A DNA stretch of 23,457 nucleotides from Candidatus Woesearchaeota archaeon UBA153 (GTDB lineage Archaea > Nanobdellota > Nanobdellia > Woesearchaeales > UBA525). A program made the translations under genes and the position numbers. Location: the NCBI GenBank assembly GCA_002503705.1, contig DASH01000086.1, positions 1 through 23,457 on the forward strand, read 5' to 3'. Below, piece after piece: positions 5,944 through 12,789 of this stretch. Under the pieces are notes generated by a model. The model was not told where the DNA came from, did no database searches, and saw only the letters and a program-made list of their open reading frames with translations. Positions within the stretch are counted from its first letter, which is position 1, and each line of letters begins with the position of its first letter.

Positions 5944-5959
5944 TTAACTAATGAGTTAA
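5944..5959 (+). terminator. Stem-loop after the small AT-rich gene
   Basis: TTAACT-AATG-AGTTAA is a perfect 6-bp stem with a 4-base loop, followed by an A-rich stretch. It sits between the convergent small gene and EF-2. It may stabilise or end the transcripts. Confidence 0.35.
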
Positions 5960-5964
5960 TAGAG

Positions 5965-5986
5965 AATAAAAAACGGGTTTAAATCG
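5965..5986 (-). terminator. T-rich terminator region of the EF-2 gene
   Basis: Downstream of the EF-2 stop the minus strand has a CGGG/CCCG pairing followed by TTTTTTATT. Archaeal RNA polymerase stops on T-runs, so this is a likely 3' end. Confidence 0.4.
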
Positions 5987-6003
5987 GCTTCCCGAGGCTT
6001 TTC

Positions 6004-8172
6004 TTACTCCTCGGCCTCCTTGAGCCCCTTGCGCGACCGGATCAGCTTGATGATCTTCGGCTGCAGCTCGTACGGCAAGAGCTCGAAGTTCTGGTCGATG
6101 ACGAAGCTGGAGCCGCGGCCGCCAGTCGCGGAACGCAAGTCGCTGCTCATCCCGAACATCTCGCCCACCGGCATCTTGCCGATGACGGTGACCGAGCCGC
6201 CCTCTTGAATCATGTCCTGGAGCTGGCCGCGCTTGTTCCCGATCAGCTTGCTGATCTCGCCCATGAACTCCATCGGCGCCTCGAACCGCAAGACCTGGAC
6301 CGGCTCGAACAGGACGGGTTGCGCGGTGCGGAACGCGGCGCGGATACCCTCGCGGACGCACGGGTACATCTGGCTCGGACCGCGGTGGATCGCGTCCTCG
6401 TGCAGCTTCGCGTCGATCAACCGGACGATGACGCCCATGACGGGCTCGTTCGCGATTGGACCTTGCCGCATGACGACCTCGAACGTGTCGTTCACGAGCT
6501 CGAAGACCTCGTTCAGCTGGACGATGCCGCGCGTGTCGTCCATGAGGAGGTTTCCGTTATAGACGTTCTTCACGTTGCGCGACGCCTTCGTGTCCATCCC
6601 CGCCTCTTGCAAGGCGTTCCACAAGTTCTCGTCCTTCTTCTTGACGCGGCCGTTCGGGATCTTCTTCTCCTTCACCGCCTTCACCAGCTCCGGCGTCATC
6701 GCTTCCACGACGAAGTACAGCTTGTTGTGCTTGTTCGGCGACTTGCCCTCCTGCGGCTCCGGACTCTTGCGTAAGACCGTCTCGCGGTAGACGACGACGG
6801 GCGGCGTCGTCGTGACCTCGACGTTCTTCTCCTTGATGATGCGGTTCTCGATGATCTCCAAGTGGAGCTCGCCCATGCCGCTGATCAAGTGCTCGCCCGT
6901 CTCGTTGTTAATCTCGATTCGGATGCTCGGGTCCTCCTTGCTGACCTGGATGAGCACGTCGATCAGCTTCGGCAAGTCGCTCGGCTTCTTCGCCTCGATC
7001 GCCTTCGTGATGACCGGCTCGAACAAGTGGCTGATCTCTTCGAACGGCTGCTGCTCGCCCACGGTGACCGTCTCGCCCGGGTACGCGTCCTTCAAGCCGG
7101 CGAGGCCGATGATGTTCCCCGAGGGGACCTCATCCACAATCTCCTTCTTCGCGCCGTTATAGATGTACACTTGCTGCGTGCGCACCGGTTTCTTCGCCCG
7201 GTTCAGCCAGCCTTCGATGCCCTTCCGCATCGTCCCGCCGAACAAGCGTCCGCACGAGATCTCACCGGCTTGCGGGTCGACGACGACCTTCGTGACGACG
7301 AACGCCAGCTCACCCTTCGGGTCGCAGTTGACCAAGCTCTGGCCGAGGGGCGTGTCGAGCTCTCCGTGCCAAATCTTCGGGATGCGGTACTTCGCCGCCT
7401 CTTGCGGGTTCGGGTGGTGGTGGATGACCGCGTCGAGCAAGACTTCGTGCAACGGCGCCTTCTTGCGCAACTCCTTCCACGTCTCGTTCTCGTACGCGTC
7501 GATGATATCCTTGAAGCTGATGCCTTTCCGCTTCATGTATGAGATGCTCAACGCCCAGTTGTGGAACGCGCTACCGAAGCAGACGGTGCCCGTCTGGACG
7601 TTCACCTGCCACTTCTCGCCGTACTCCTTCTCAGCGATATCCTCGATCTTCTTGTTCACGTCCGTGATGATGCCGATGAAGCGCTGCTGCATCGCCTCCG
7701 GCGTCAGCTTCAGCTCCTTGATCAAGCGGTCCACCTTGTTGATGAACAGGATCGGCTTGACGCGCTCCTTGAGCGCCTGGCGCAGCACCGTCTCGGTCTG
7801 CGGCATCATCCCCTCGACCGCGCACGCCAAGACGACGGCGCCGTCGACGGCGCGCATCGCTCTCGTGACGTCCCCGCCGAAGTCCACGTGGCCCGGCGTG
7901 TCAATCAGGTTGATGAGGAAGTCCTTCCCTTCAACCTTGTGGACCATGCTCACCGCGGCCGAGTCGATCGTGATGCCGCGCTCCGCCTCGTCCTCGTGGA
8001 AGTCGAGCACGCACGCCTTGCCGGCGAGGTCCTCGCTCATCATGCCCGCGCCCGCGAGCAGGTTGTCGGACAAGGTCGTCTTGCCGTGGTCGATGTGCGC
8101 GCAAATCGCGATATTACGGATGTGCGTCGGGTCCTTCATGACCTCCTTGACGCGATCTACCATTTTCGCCAT
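6004..8172 (-). CDS. fusA: Translation elongation factor 2 (EF-2)
   Basis: This GTPase moves tRNA and mRNA through the ribosome after each peptide bond. It has 722 residues, normal for archaeal EF-2. G motifs are visible: AHIDHGKT (25-32), ERGITI, DTPGHVDF and NKVD. The domain IV stretch LHEDAIHRGPSQMYP keeps the histidine that is modified to diphthamide in archaea and eukaryotes, with the archaeal-type HRGPxQ context. It ends in the typical SRKGLKEAEE tail. The ATG at 8172 has GGTGA six bases upstream; an in-frame GTG at 8178 is less likely. It lies downstream of the ribosomal protein-Ndk operon, separated by 84 bases that hold a palindrome. Confidence 0.97.
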   Translation of the reverse strand: MAKMVDRVKEVMKDPTHIRNIAICAHIDHGKTTLSDNLLAGAGMMSEDLAGKACVLDFHEDEAERGITIDSAAVSMVHKVEGKDFLINLIDTPGHVDFGGDVTRAMRAVDGAVVLACAVEGMMPQTETVLRQALKERVKPILFINKVDRLIKELKLTPEAMQQRFIGIITDVNKKIEDIAEKEYGEKWQVNVQTGTVCFGSAFHNWALSISYMKRKGISFKDIIDAYENETWKELRKKAPLHEVLLDAVIHHHPNPQEAAKYRIPKIWHGELDTPLGQSLVNCDPKGELAFVVTKVVVDPQAGEISCGRLFGGTMRKGIEGWLNRAKKPVRTQQVYIYNGAKKEIVDEVPSGNIIGLAGLKDAYPGETVTVGEQQPFEEISHLFEPVITKAIEAKKPSDLPKLIDVLIQVSKEDPSIRIEINNETGEHLISGMGELHLEIIENRIIKEKNVEVTTTPPVVVYRETVLRKSPEPQEGKSPNKHNKLYFVVEAMTPELVKAVKEKKIPNGRVKKKDENLWNALQEAGMDTKASRNVKNVYNGNLLMDDTRGIVQLNEVFELVNDTFEVVMRQGPIANEPVMGVIVRLIDAKLHEDAIHRGPSQMYPCVREGIRAAFRTAQPVLFEPVQVLRFEAPMEFMGEISKLIGNKRGQLQDMIQEGGSVTVIGKMPVGEMFGMSSDLRSATGGRGSSFVIDQNFELLPYELQPKIIKLIRSRKGLKEAEE

Positions 8173-8190
8173 AATCACTCACCATGCATC

Positions 8191-8203
8191 CGGTCAATGA
8201 CCG
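8191..8203. promoter_or_regulatory. CGGTCA-A-TGACCG palindrome upstream of EF-2
   Basis: A perfect 6-bp inverted repeat with a single central base lies 18-31 bases before the EF-2 start codon. It could be an operator or a short leader hairpin. No regulator is identified. Confidence 0.3.
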
Positions 8204-8256
8204 TTATTCATTTTCCAGTATCGTCTCGTTATTGTTGCTGTTCTCCAGCGCGTCTT

Positions 8257-8754
8257 TCACTCGATGACGTGCACGTCATGCACGGTCTTGTACGAGTGCA
8301 GCTCTGCCGGCGCGAACCAGACGGCCACTTCAAGCTGGGCATCCTCGGGATTCGCGCTCGCGTGGATGATGTTCTTGATGTGGATCTTCTTCCCGTCGGC
8401 GTAGTGGAACGAGACGTGCGCGTAATCCCCACGAATCGTCCCGGGAAGCGCGCTCTTCGGCTCGGTCGTGCCCACCATCTTCCGGACGACCTCGATGGCG
8501 TCGATGCCTTCAAGGACGAACGCGAGGACAGGGCCTTCCGTGATCCCCTTCAAGAGGAGGTCCCAGACCGCTTTGCCGCGACGAGGCACGATGTCCTCCT
8601 CGCGATAGTGGCGCTTGGCGAACTCCGGGTTCGCCCAGACGAGCTTCATCCCGATCACTTTCAGGCCGGCGCGCTCGAACCGCGTCAAAATCTCTCCCAT
8701 CAGGCCGCGTTGGACCGCGTCCGGCTTGAGGAGGACGAGGGTGCGCTGGATCAT
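8257..8754 (-). CDS. ndk: Nucleoside diphosphate kinase
   Basis: The enzyme transfers phosphate from ATP to nucleoside diphosphates through a phosphohistidine, balancing NTP pools. The protein has 165 residues, slightly longer than the usual 150. The N-terminus RTLVLLKPDAVQRGLMGEI is the family signature. The catalytic histidine is His131 in NIIHASANPEDAQLEVAVWF; most family members have HGS here, so Ala replaces the usual Gly. The start overlaps the stop of the eL24 gene by four bases (ATGA), which indicates translational coupling. The L7Ae-eS28-eL24-Ndk order is widespread in archaea. Confidence 0.96.
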   Translation of the reverse strand: MIQRTLVLLKPDAVQRGLMGEILTRFERAGLKVIGMKLVWANPEFAKRHYREEDIVPRRGKAVWDLLLKGITEGPVLAFVLEGIDAIEVVRKMVGTTEPKSALPGTIRGDYAHVSFHYADGKKIHIKNIIHASANPEDAQLEVAVWFAPAELHSYKTVHDVHVIE

Positions 8755-9044
8755 TCCTCGTCACCCGCTTCCTTCACCGGCCGCGACCGTTTCTTCTCCT
8801 GCTTCCGGTCTTTCGCGCGCTCCTTCGCCACGGGCTCGCCCTTGTGCGAGGCCGCCGCCATGGCGGCGTTCTTGGCGTGCTTGTACTCTTCCGTCCACGC
8901 CTTGTGGCGCGGCTTCCGGTTCAGCTTGAGCAGGTTCTTGCCGCACTTGTTGCTGCAGAACCAGGAGACTTTCGCGTCCTTCCGGATGTACATCGTCCCC
9001 GTGCCTTGCGGGATCGCCTTGCCGCAGAAACTGCAGGTCGCCAT
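8751..9044 (-). CDS. rpl24e: Ribosomal protein eL24
   Basis: This large-subunit protein has 97 residues. It begins MATCSFCGKAIPQGTGTMYI and has a four-cysteine zinc site, CSFC and CSNKC, within the first 40 residues. KPRHKAWTEEY is the usual family core. The last 35 residues form a lysine- and arginine-rich tail longer than in most archaeal eL24 proteins, probably binding rRNA. The ATG at 9044 is preceded by GGCGGTGA, which overlaps the end of the eS28 gene. An in-frame GTG at 9053 is less likely. Confidence 0.95.
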   Translation of the reverse strand: MATCSFCGKAIPQGTGTMYIRKDAKVSWFCSNKCGKNLLKLNRKPRHKAWTEEYKHAKNAAMAAASHKGEPVAKERAKDRKQEKKRSRPVKEAGDEE

Positions 9045-9049
9045 GAGTC

Positions 9050-9301
9050 TCACCGCCCGCCGCGGCCGCCCTTGCCGAGCGGTCTCGCTTCAATCTCCGT
9101 CTCGCGCAGCATGAGGATGTCGCCGAGCTGGACGGGGCCTCGCACGTTGCGACGGATGACTTTGTTCTGGTCTCTCCCTTCGAGGACCTTGACGCGGACC
9201 TGGACTGCTTCGCCTCTCGTCCCGGTCCGGCCGACAATCTCCTCAATGCTTCCTGGCACGGCGTCGCTGAACGTGACGCTGCCCTTGACTTCATCAGCCA
9301 T
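9050..9301 (-). CDS. rps28e: Ribosomal protein eS28
   Basis: This small-subunit protein has 83 residues. The core EIVGRTGTRGEAVQVRVKVLEG, followed by IRRNVRGPVQLGDILMLRETE, is diagnostic of the eS28 OB-fold. AAGGTGATT precedes the ATG at 9301. The last residues are basic and glycine-rich (GKGGRGGR). It is second in the L7Ae operon. Confidence 0.95.
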   Translation of the reverse strand: MADEVKGSVTFSDAVPGSIEEIVGRTGTRGEAVQVRVKVLEGRDQNKVIRRNVRGPVQLGDILMLRETEIEARPLGKGGRGGR

Positions 9302-9350
9302 GATGAATCACCTTTTGGAATATGCTCTGTCGGTGCGCTGCTCTCGGCAT

Positions 9351-9665
9351 CTACTCGTTGCCGAGCTGTTTCAGGAGCTCTCCGGCCTCGCCGAGCTCGA
9401 TGACCGCGACGGCGGCGGTGCCCAACGGGATCCCCGCGGCGGCACCCAACTCTTCTTTCTTCTCGACCTCGACGTAGCGCGCCCCCTTCTCCTTCGCGAG
9501 CAAGGGGAGGTGCATGATGATCTCCTTCGGCGTCGTATCCTTCGCGACGACGACGAGCTTCGCCTTGCCCTTCTCGAGCGCCTTCGTGACTTCGTTGCAG
9601 CCCTTCTTCAGCTTGCCGCTCTTCTTCGCGACCTCGATGATCTCGTAGACGGCTTCGTCTCCCAT
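9351..9665 (-). CDS. rpl7ae: Ribosomal protein L7Ae (eL8)
   Basis: L7Ae binds kink-turn RNA in the ribosome and in archaeal box C/D, box H/ACA and RNase P particles. It has 104 residues. The K-turn-binding block KKGCNEVTKALEKGKAKLVVVAKDT and the GIPLGTAAVAVIE region are present. The ATG at 9665 is preferred; an in-frame GTG at 9674 would add three residues. A TATA box at 9823-9834 is the likely operon promoter and gives a leader of about 135 bases, long enough for feedback control by L7Ae itself, though I see no clear kink-turn there. Confidence 0.96.
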   Translation of the reverse strand: MGDEAVYEIIEVAKKSGKLKKGCNEVTKALEKGKAKLVVVAKDTTPKEIIMHLPLLAKEKGARYVEVEKKEELGAAAGIPLGTAAVAVIELGEAGELLKQLGNE

Positions 9666-9822
9666 GCTTTCCACGCTCCAAATCTTCGTTGTTCTTCTCG
9701 ACTCTTCACTCGTCCTGGAATTGCGGTTACTGTTTTGGAACAGTCAGAATGACGTCCCTCATTCGGCCAACCCGCGACGGGCCAGCGTCATCAATCACAG
9801 GTACGCGCCGAGAACAACGAAC

Positions 9823-9834
9823 CGTTTATAAAGG
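9823..9834. promoter_or_regulatory. Bidirectional TATA box between the L7Ae operon and the rod element
   Basis: CGTTTATAAAGG is nearly palindromic and can serve either strand. Leftward it would drive the L7Ae operon. Rightward it predicts a start at about 9854, at the 5' edge of the structured element at 9848-9993. Confidence 0.5.
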
Positions 9835-9847
9835 TTTCGAGGGGGTT

Positions 9848-9993
9848 GGCCGCGTTGAAAGTCTCGCTCCGCGGCGACCCTGCGGCGGCCACCGCTTTCT
9901 CGTCAGGCCGCGCAACCCGCTTGGCGCAAGCCCGAAGGACACGGCCGTCGAGAGGCCGCCAAGGCAGGGTCGCACGACTTTTTCAACGCGGCC
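9848..9993 (+). ncRNA. Long rod-like structured element, candidate ncRNA
   Basis: This 146-nt segment folds almost end to end. GGCCGCGTTGAAAGTC (9848-9863) pairs with 9976-9993 with two extra Ts. GCGACCCTGC (9874-9883) pairs with GCAGGGTCGC (9964-9973). GGCGGCC (9884-9890) pairs with GGCCGCC (9954-9960). Further TCTCG/CGAGA, GGCCG/CGGCC and GCTTG/CAAGC pairs lead to the tip. A rightward TATA box about 26 bases upstream supports transcription. It lacks the SRP helix 8 and RNase P core motifs I know, and has no convincing ORF. It could be an inverted-repeat mobile element instead. Confidence 0.45.
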
Positions 9994-10057
9994 GAGGGTG
10001 TTTCCCGGCGGCGGTGTACCCTGTTCAGAGCACTTCTCGAGTAGCGACGTACGTCGA

Positions 10058-10120
10058 GTGGAGACTCGAGCGCATGAAGTGGAGACTCGAGCGCATGAAG
10101 TGGAGACTCACCAACGTCAA
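10058..10120 (+). repeat. 21-bp tandem repeat upstream of the HAD gene
   Basis: GTGGAGACTCGAGCGCATGAA occurs twice exactly (10058-10078, 10079-10099), and a third unit (10100-10120) keeps its first ten bases. Each exact unit holds a CTCGAG palindrome. The array ends about 30 bases before the HAD TATA box (10150-10158), so it may bind a regulator. The same DNA reads as VETRAHE heptads in one plus frame, but no gene is otherwise supported there. Confidence 0.8.
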
Positions 10121-10149
10121 GTAGTTGAAGTAACGTGGCTGAAGTAAAG

Positions 10150-10158
10150 TTATATAAA
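10150..10158 (+). promoter_or_regulatory. TATA box for the HAD gene
   Basis: TTATATAAA is centred about 28 bases before the ATG at 10182, predicting a leaderless transcript. Confidence 0.6.
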
Positions 10159-10181
10159 CCCCCGTCGTCGGCAAATCGTTC

Positions 10182-10883
10182 ATGGTCGCTCCGACGAAGC
10201 AGAGGGTGAAGTTCCAAGCCGCCATCTTCGACCTGGACGGTACGGTGACTGACTCGAGCCTGCTCCACTGGGTGACGTTCAACGACGTCTTGAAACCGTA
10301 CAATATACGGATTGAGAAAGAGACCTGGTTCCACCTTTACGAGGGCACAGGCGCGCAGCACATCTTTGAAGACGTCCTCGCGAGGCACGGCCTGCTCGAC
10401 AAGGTGGACGTCGCGTTGCTTCGCTCGCGACGACGAGACTTGTTCACCAAGCTCGCGCGGGAGCAACTCCTCCCGGTGAAGGGTTTCGGTCAGTTCTCCG
10501 ACCAGTTGCGCGCGTTGAAGGTGCCGTCCATCATCGCGACGAACGGCGACGACCAGAACGTCCTCCTTTGTTTGCAGTTATTGAAGATGGAGGACGAGCC
10601 GCACGTCACCGCGACGGAAGCCGGGAAGGTGAAGCCGGACCCCGCCGTCTACGCGCTCGCGTGCAAGCGCCTCAAGCTCGCGCCGGCGGCGTGCGTCGTC
10701 TTCGAGGACAGCGTGCCCGGCGTGCTCGCGGCGAAGCGCGCGGGGTGTTATTGCGTCTGCGTCTTGACGACGACGCCTCGTGACGCTCTTGAAGACGCGG
10801 GTGCCGACCTCGTCGTCCAGGACTTCACGAAACTCACGCCGGGCATGTTCTTCACGACGACGAACCGCGTTCAGCACCAATAA
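10182..10883 (+). CDS. HAD-superfamily phosphatase (phosphoglucomutase/phosphatase-like)
   Basis: This 233-residue hydrolase has all four HAD motifs. Motif I is FDLDGTVTDS with nucleophile Asp17 and acid/base Asp19; motif II is IIATNGDD; motif III is GKVKPDP with the conserved Lys; motif IV is VFEDSVPGVLAAKRAG. A helical cap lies between motif I and about residue 100, as in the beta-phosphoglucomutase and phosphoglycolate phosphatase group. The substrate, probably a small phosphorylated metabolite, cannot be predicted. It is monocistronic with a leaderless-type promoter. The next gene begins 31 bases later with its own TATA-like element. Confidence 0.88.
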   Translation: MVAPTKQRVKFQAAIFDLDGTVTDSSLLHWVTFNDVLKPYNIRIEKETWFHLYEGTGAQHIFEDVLARHGLLDKVDVALLRSRRRDLFTKLAREQLLPVKGFGQFSDQLRALKVPSIIATNGDDQNVLLCLQLLKMEDEPHVTATEAGKVKPDPAVYALACKRLKLAPAACVVFEDSVPGVLAAKRAGCYCVCVLTTTPRDALEDAGADLVVQDFTKLTPGMFFTTTNRVQHQ

Positions 10884-10884
10884 A

Positions 10885-10893
10885 CATTAAAAG
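10885..10893 (+). promoter_or_regulatory. TATA-like element for the prepilin peptidase gene
   Basis: CATTAAAAG is centred about 26 bases before the ATG at 10915, consistent with a leaderless start. Confidence 0.45.
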
Positions 10894-10914
10894 AGCCTTG
10901 TTTCTAGCGGCGTC

Positions 10915-11760
10915 ATGGATGTGGTCGCGCTTATCGTCGGGTTCGCGTTCCTCTTCGCCGCGTCATGGCATGACGTGCGCACAAGAGAGGTCCCTGACTT
11001 GTTAAGCTACGGCCTTCTCGTCTTCGCGCTCGCGTACGCTGTCGCGAAAGCCTTGCTGCTCTCCTCTTGGAATCCGCTCTTGCACAGCCTTGCAGGGTTC
11101 GGCCTGTTCTTTCTCCTCGGCCTCGTCATGTTCTACACCGGACAGTGGGGCGGCGCGGACAGCAAGCTCTTGATGGGCCTCGGCGCGCTCCTCGGCCTCT
11201 CGTTCCAATCGTGGGACGCGATCATCTACCTCGTCTTCGCCTTGTTCGCCGGCGCTATCTACGGCATCTTCTACACCGCCGTTCTCGCGTTCACGCATGG
11301 GAAGCTGTTCAAGAAAGCCCTCGTCACGTTCCTCCGCCAACCAAGAGTCTTGATCGCGCGCGTCATCGTCATCATCGCGTGCTTCCTCCTTTTGGGCTTC
11401 GCGTTCCTCCTCCCGGAGTACCGTATTCCGCTCATCGTTCTCCTCCTCGCCGTGTACTTCCTGTTCTACGTCTGGATTGTCGTCAAGGTGGTCGAACAGT
11501 CCCTCCTCATCAAAGCGTACCCTGTCTCGAAACTCACTGAGGGCGACTGGATCCACGAGGAGGTTGTGAAAGGGAAGAGGACGATTTGCGGGCCGAAGGA
11601 TTACGGCATCTCGAACGCCCAGATTGCCACGCTGAAACGCTTGAAGGTGAAACGCGTCATGGTGAAGGAGGGCATCCCGTTCGTGCCGAGCTTCCTCCTC
11701 GGCCTCATCCTGTATGCGCTCTTCCACGCGAAGATCAGCGCGCTTCTCGCCTTAATCTAG
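10915..11760 (+). CDS. Archaeal prepilin peptidase (A24 family)
   Basis: This membrane aspartic protease cleaves class III signal peptides from archaeal pilins or archaellins. It has 281 residues and about six to seven membrane spans. Two catalytic aspartates are visible: Asp20 in WHDVRTREVPD and Asp82 in GGADSKLL, the archaeal version of the GxGD motif. After the core, a soluble segment at about 195-255 (KLTEGDWIHEEVVKGKRT and onward) precedes a last hydrophobic helix. This matches the longer archaeal peptidases with an extra C-terminal domain. No pilin gene is in the window, so its substrates lie elsewhere. Confidence 0.9.
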   Translation: MDVVALIVGFAFLFAASWHDVRTREVPDLLSYGLLVFALAYAVAKALLLSSWNPLLHSLAGFGLFFLLGLVMFYTGQWGGADSKLLMGLGALLGLSFQSWDAIIYLVFALFAGAIYGIFYTAVLAFTHGKLFKKALVTFLRQPRVLIARVIVIIACFLLLGFAFLLPEYRIPLIVLLLAVYFLFYVWIVVKVVEQSLLIKAYPVSKLTEGDWIHEEVVKGKRTICGPKDYGISNAQIATLKRLKVKRVMVKEGIPFVPSFLLGLILYALFHAKISALLALI

Positions 11761-11765
11761 ATTCT

Positions 11766-11896
11766 TGGCCTCGCCACTGTCCTTAAGGGCGAGCGCTGCA
11801 GCTGGACAAGAAGCGACTGCGGTGGGGGTCGCCCCGCCCGGGGGGAACCGCATACGACGTTCTCAACAGAGAGCGAGCAGGACGGTGGCGAGGCCA
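11766..11896. repeat. 131-nt element with 18-bp inverted ends
   Basis: TGGCCTCGCCACTGTCCT (11766-11783) pairs with AGGACGGTGGCGAGGCCA (11879-11896) with one mismatch. Inside lie a TGCGGT/ACCGCA helix enclosing a C-rich/G-rich stem, and a TCTC/GAGA hairpin (minus-strand reading). It begins six bases after the prepilin peptidase stop and ends just before the ferredoxin TATA box. It could be a 3' UTR structure, an ncRNA, or a miniature inverted-repeat element. No family is recognised. Its sequence does not match the rod at 9848-9993. Confidence 0.6.
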
Positions 11897-11904
11897 CAAC
11901 AACA

Positions 11905-11913
11905 TTTTTAAAC
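11905..11913 (+). promoter_or_regulatory. TATA box for the ferredoxin gene
   Basis: TTTTTAAAC predicts a start near 11935 and a short leader that contains GAGGTG at 11951-11956. Confidence 0.5.
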
Positions 11914-11963
11914 GAGGCCCGGCCTGTAACGGTTTCCGAGTACGATCCTTGAGGTGTTCATTC

Positions 11964-12206
11964 ATGGCTAAGAAATACCGTATCGTTTTCGACCGCGACA
12001 CGTGCATCGGCGCGCTCGCGTGCAACGCCGTCGCTCCCGACTACTGGACGCTCGCCGACGACGGCAAGGTGGACTTGAAGGGCGCGAAGAAGCGGGATGA
12101 TGGCAAGTGGGAGCTCGTCATCGACGAGAAAGACCACGTGCTCAACACGGAGGCCGCCGAGAGCTGCCCCGTCTACGCGATCGTCGTCGAAGAGTTCGAG
12201 GAGTAA
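11964..12206 (+). CDS. Single-cluster ferredoxin with substituted ligand
   Basis: This is a small electron carrier of 80 residues. The cluster motif is DTCIGALACNAVAPDYW: Cys14 and Cys20 are present, but the second ligand position (residue 17) is Ala. The remote ligand is Cys68 in ESCPVYAI. Mono-cluster ferredoxins with CxxAxxC...C usually hold a [3Fe-4S] cluster, whereas CxxCxxC or CxxDxxC forms hold [4Fe-4S]. A second cluster motif is absent. The first and last residues match monomeric ferredoxins found in archaea and actinobacteria. GAGGTG lies seven bases before the ATG. Confidence 0.9.
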   Translation: MAKKYRIVFDRDTCIGALACNAVAPDYWTLADDGKVDLKGAKKRDDGKWELVIDEKDHVLNTEAAESCPVYAIVVEEFEE

Positions 12207-12258
12207 AACGGATTTAGTTCTCGTACTCAGATTTTTCATGATACACTCCACAGAGCAA

Positions 12259-12268
12259 TCTTTTAATA
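12259..12268 (+). promoter_or_regulatory. TATA box for the AT-rich orphan gene
   Basis: TCTTTTAATA is centred 26 bases before the GTG at 12290, supporting that start as leaderless. Confidence 0.5.
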
Positions 12269-12289
12269 GTAGTAAAATATCCTGTTTTT

Positions 12290-12679
12290 GTGGCAGAGAT
12301 AATCAGTCTTCAAGAGTTCAAAGAACAGAGGGCACTCGCATCTTTAGATCAACTCAAGCAACTCTTTAGAGAAGAAGTCATTCCTGGTTCTGTCGTCCAT
12401 CTCTCTTTAGACGGAAACATATATTGGGACACGCAAAGAGGGCAGATTGTTGACAAGCCTGATTTTCCTAATCATTGGCCGCTCGAAGATTTCGTCGGAT
12501 GGCTCTTGCCGACATGGAGTCCAGAGATTGGGCCGAAACTAAGTCCTTTCTCGATTTATTTATCAAACGGAGATAGACATACTGGACTTGGATATGAATT
12601 CCTTTGGAACAATGTGCGAGCCTATGTGATTCATCATAAACGAAGATATTTACTTGATGAATCTGAAGATTCTGAATAA
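12290..12679 (+). CDS. AT-rich orphan protein, function unknown
   Basis: The protein has 129 residues with no signal peptide or membrane helix. The middle section is rich in aromatic and turn residues (LSLDGNIYWDTQRGQ, LPTWSPEIGPKLSPF, GLGYEFLWNNVRAYVI), and the C-terminus is acidic (LLDESEDSE). I recognise no domain. Codon use is A/T-rich (CTCTTTAGAGAAGAAGTCATTCC), unlike the GC-rich neighbours and similar to the orphan at 5769. Both may be recent arrivals. The GTG start is chosen because it lies 26 bases from a TATA box. Nothing resembling a ribosome binding site precedes it. Confidence 0.6.
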   Translation: MAEIISLQEFKEQRALASLDQLKQLFREEVIPGSVVHLSLDGNIYWDTQRGQIVDKPDFPNHWPLEDFVGWLLPTWSPEIGPKLSPFSIYLSNGDRHTGLGYEFLWNNVRAYVIHHKRRYLLDESEDSE

Positions 12680-12789
12680 GACCTTGAGAAATCTTGATTG
12701 ATAGTGTCATTCATAACGATTGTTTTGTTATTCATTGGTCATACTATTACGTACGATGACGACGTTAAAGAACGAGTAAATCCGACGAC

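Noticed and set aside
9848..9993. The rod element as SRP RNA or RNase P RNA
   Set aside because: It is too short for the archaeal forms, and I could not find the SRP helix 8 GGAA-loop/AGCAG motif or the RNase P conserved core sequences.
10058..10120. The 21-bp repeats as a CRISPR array
   Set aside because: The units are directly adjacent with no spacers, only three in number, and no cas genes are present.
9689..10147. 152-codon plus-strand ORF containing VETRAHE heptads
   Set aside because: It runs through the structured rod and the tandem DNA repeat, has no promoter or ribosome binding site of its own, and looks non-protein-like outside the heptads.
11766..11896. The inverted-repeat element as 5S rRNA
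   Set aside because: Size and a terminal helix fit, but the conserved 5S loop sequences (such as CCGAAC and GAAGUUAAGC) are absent.
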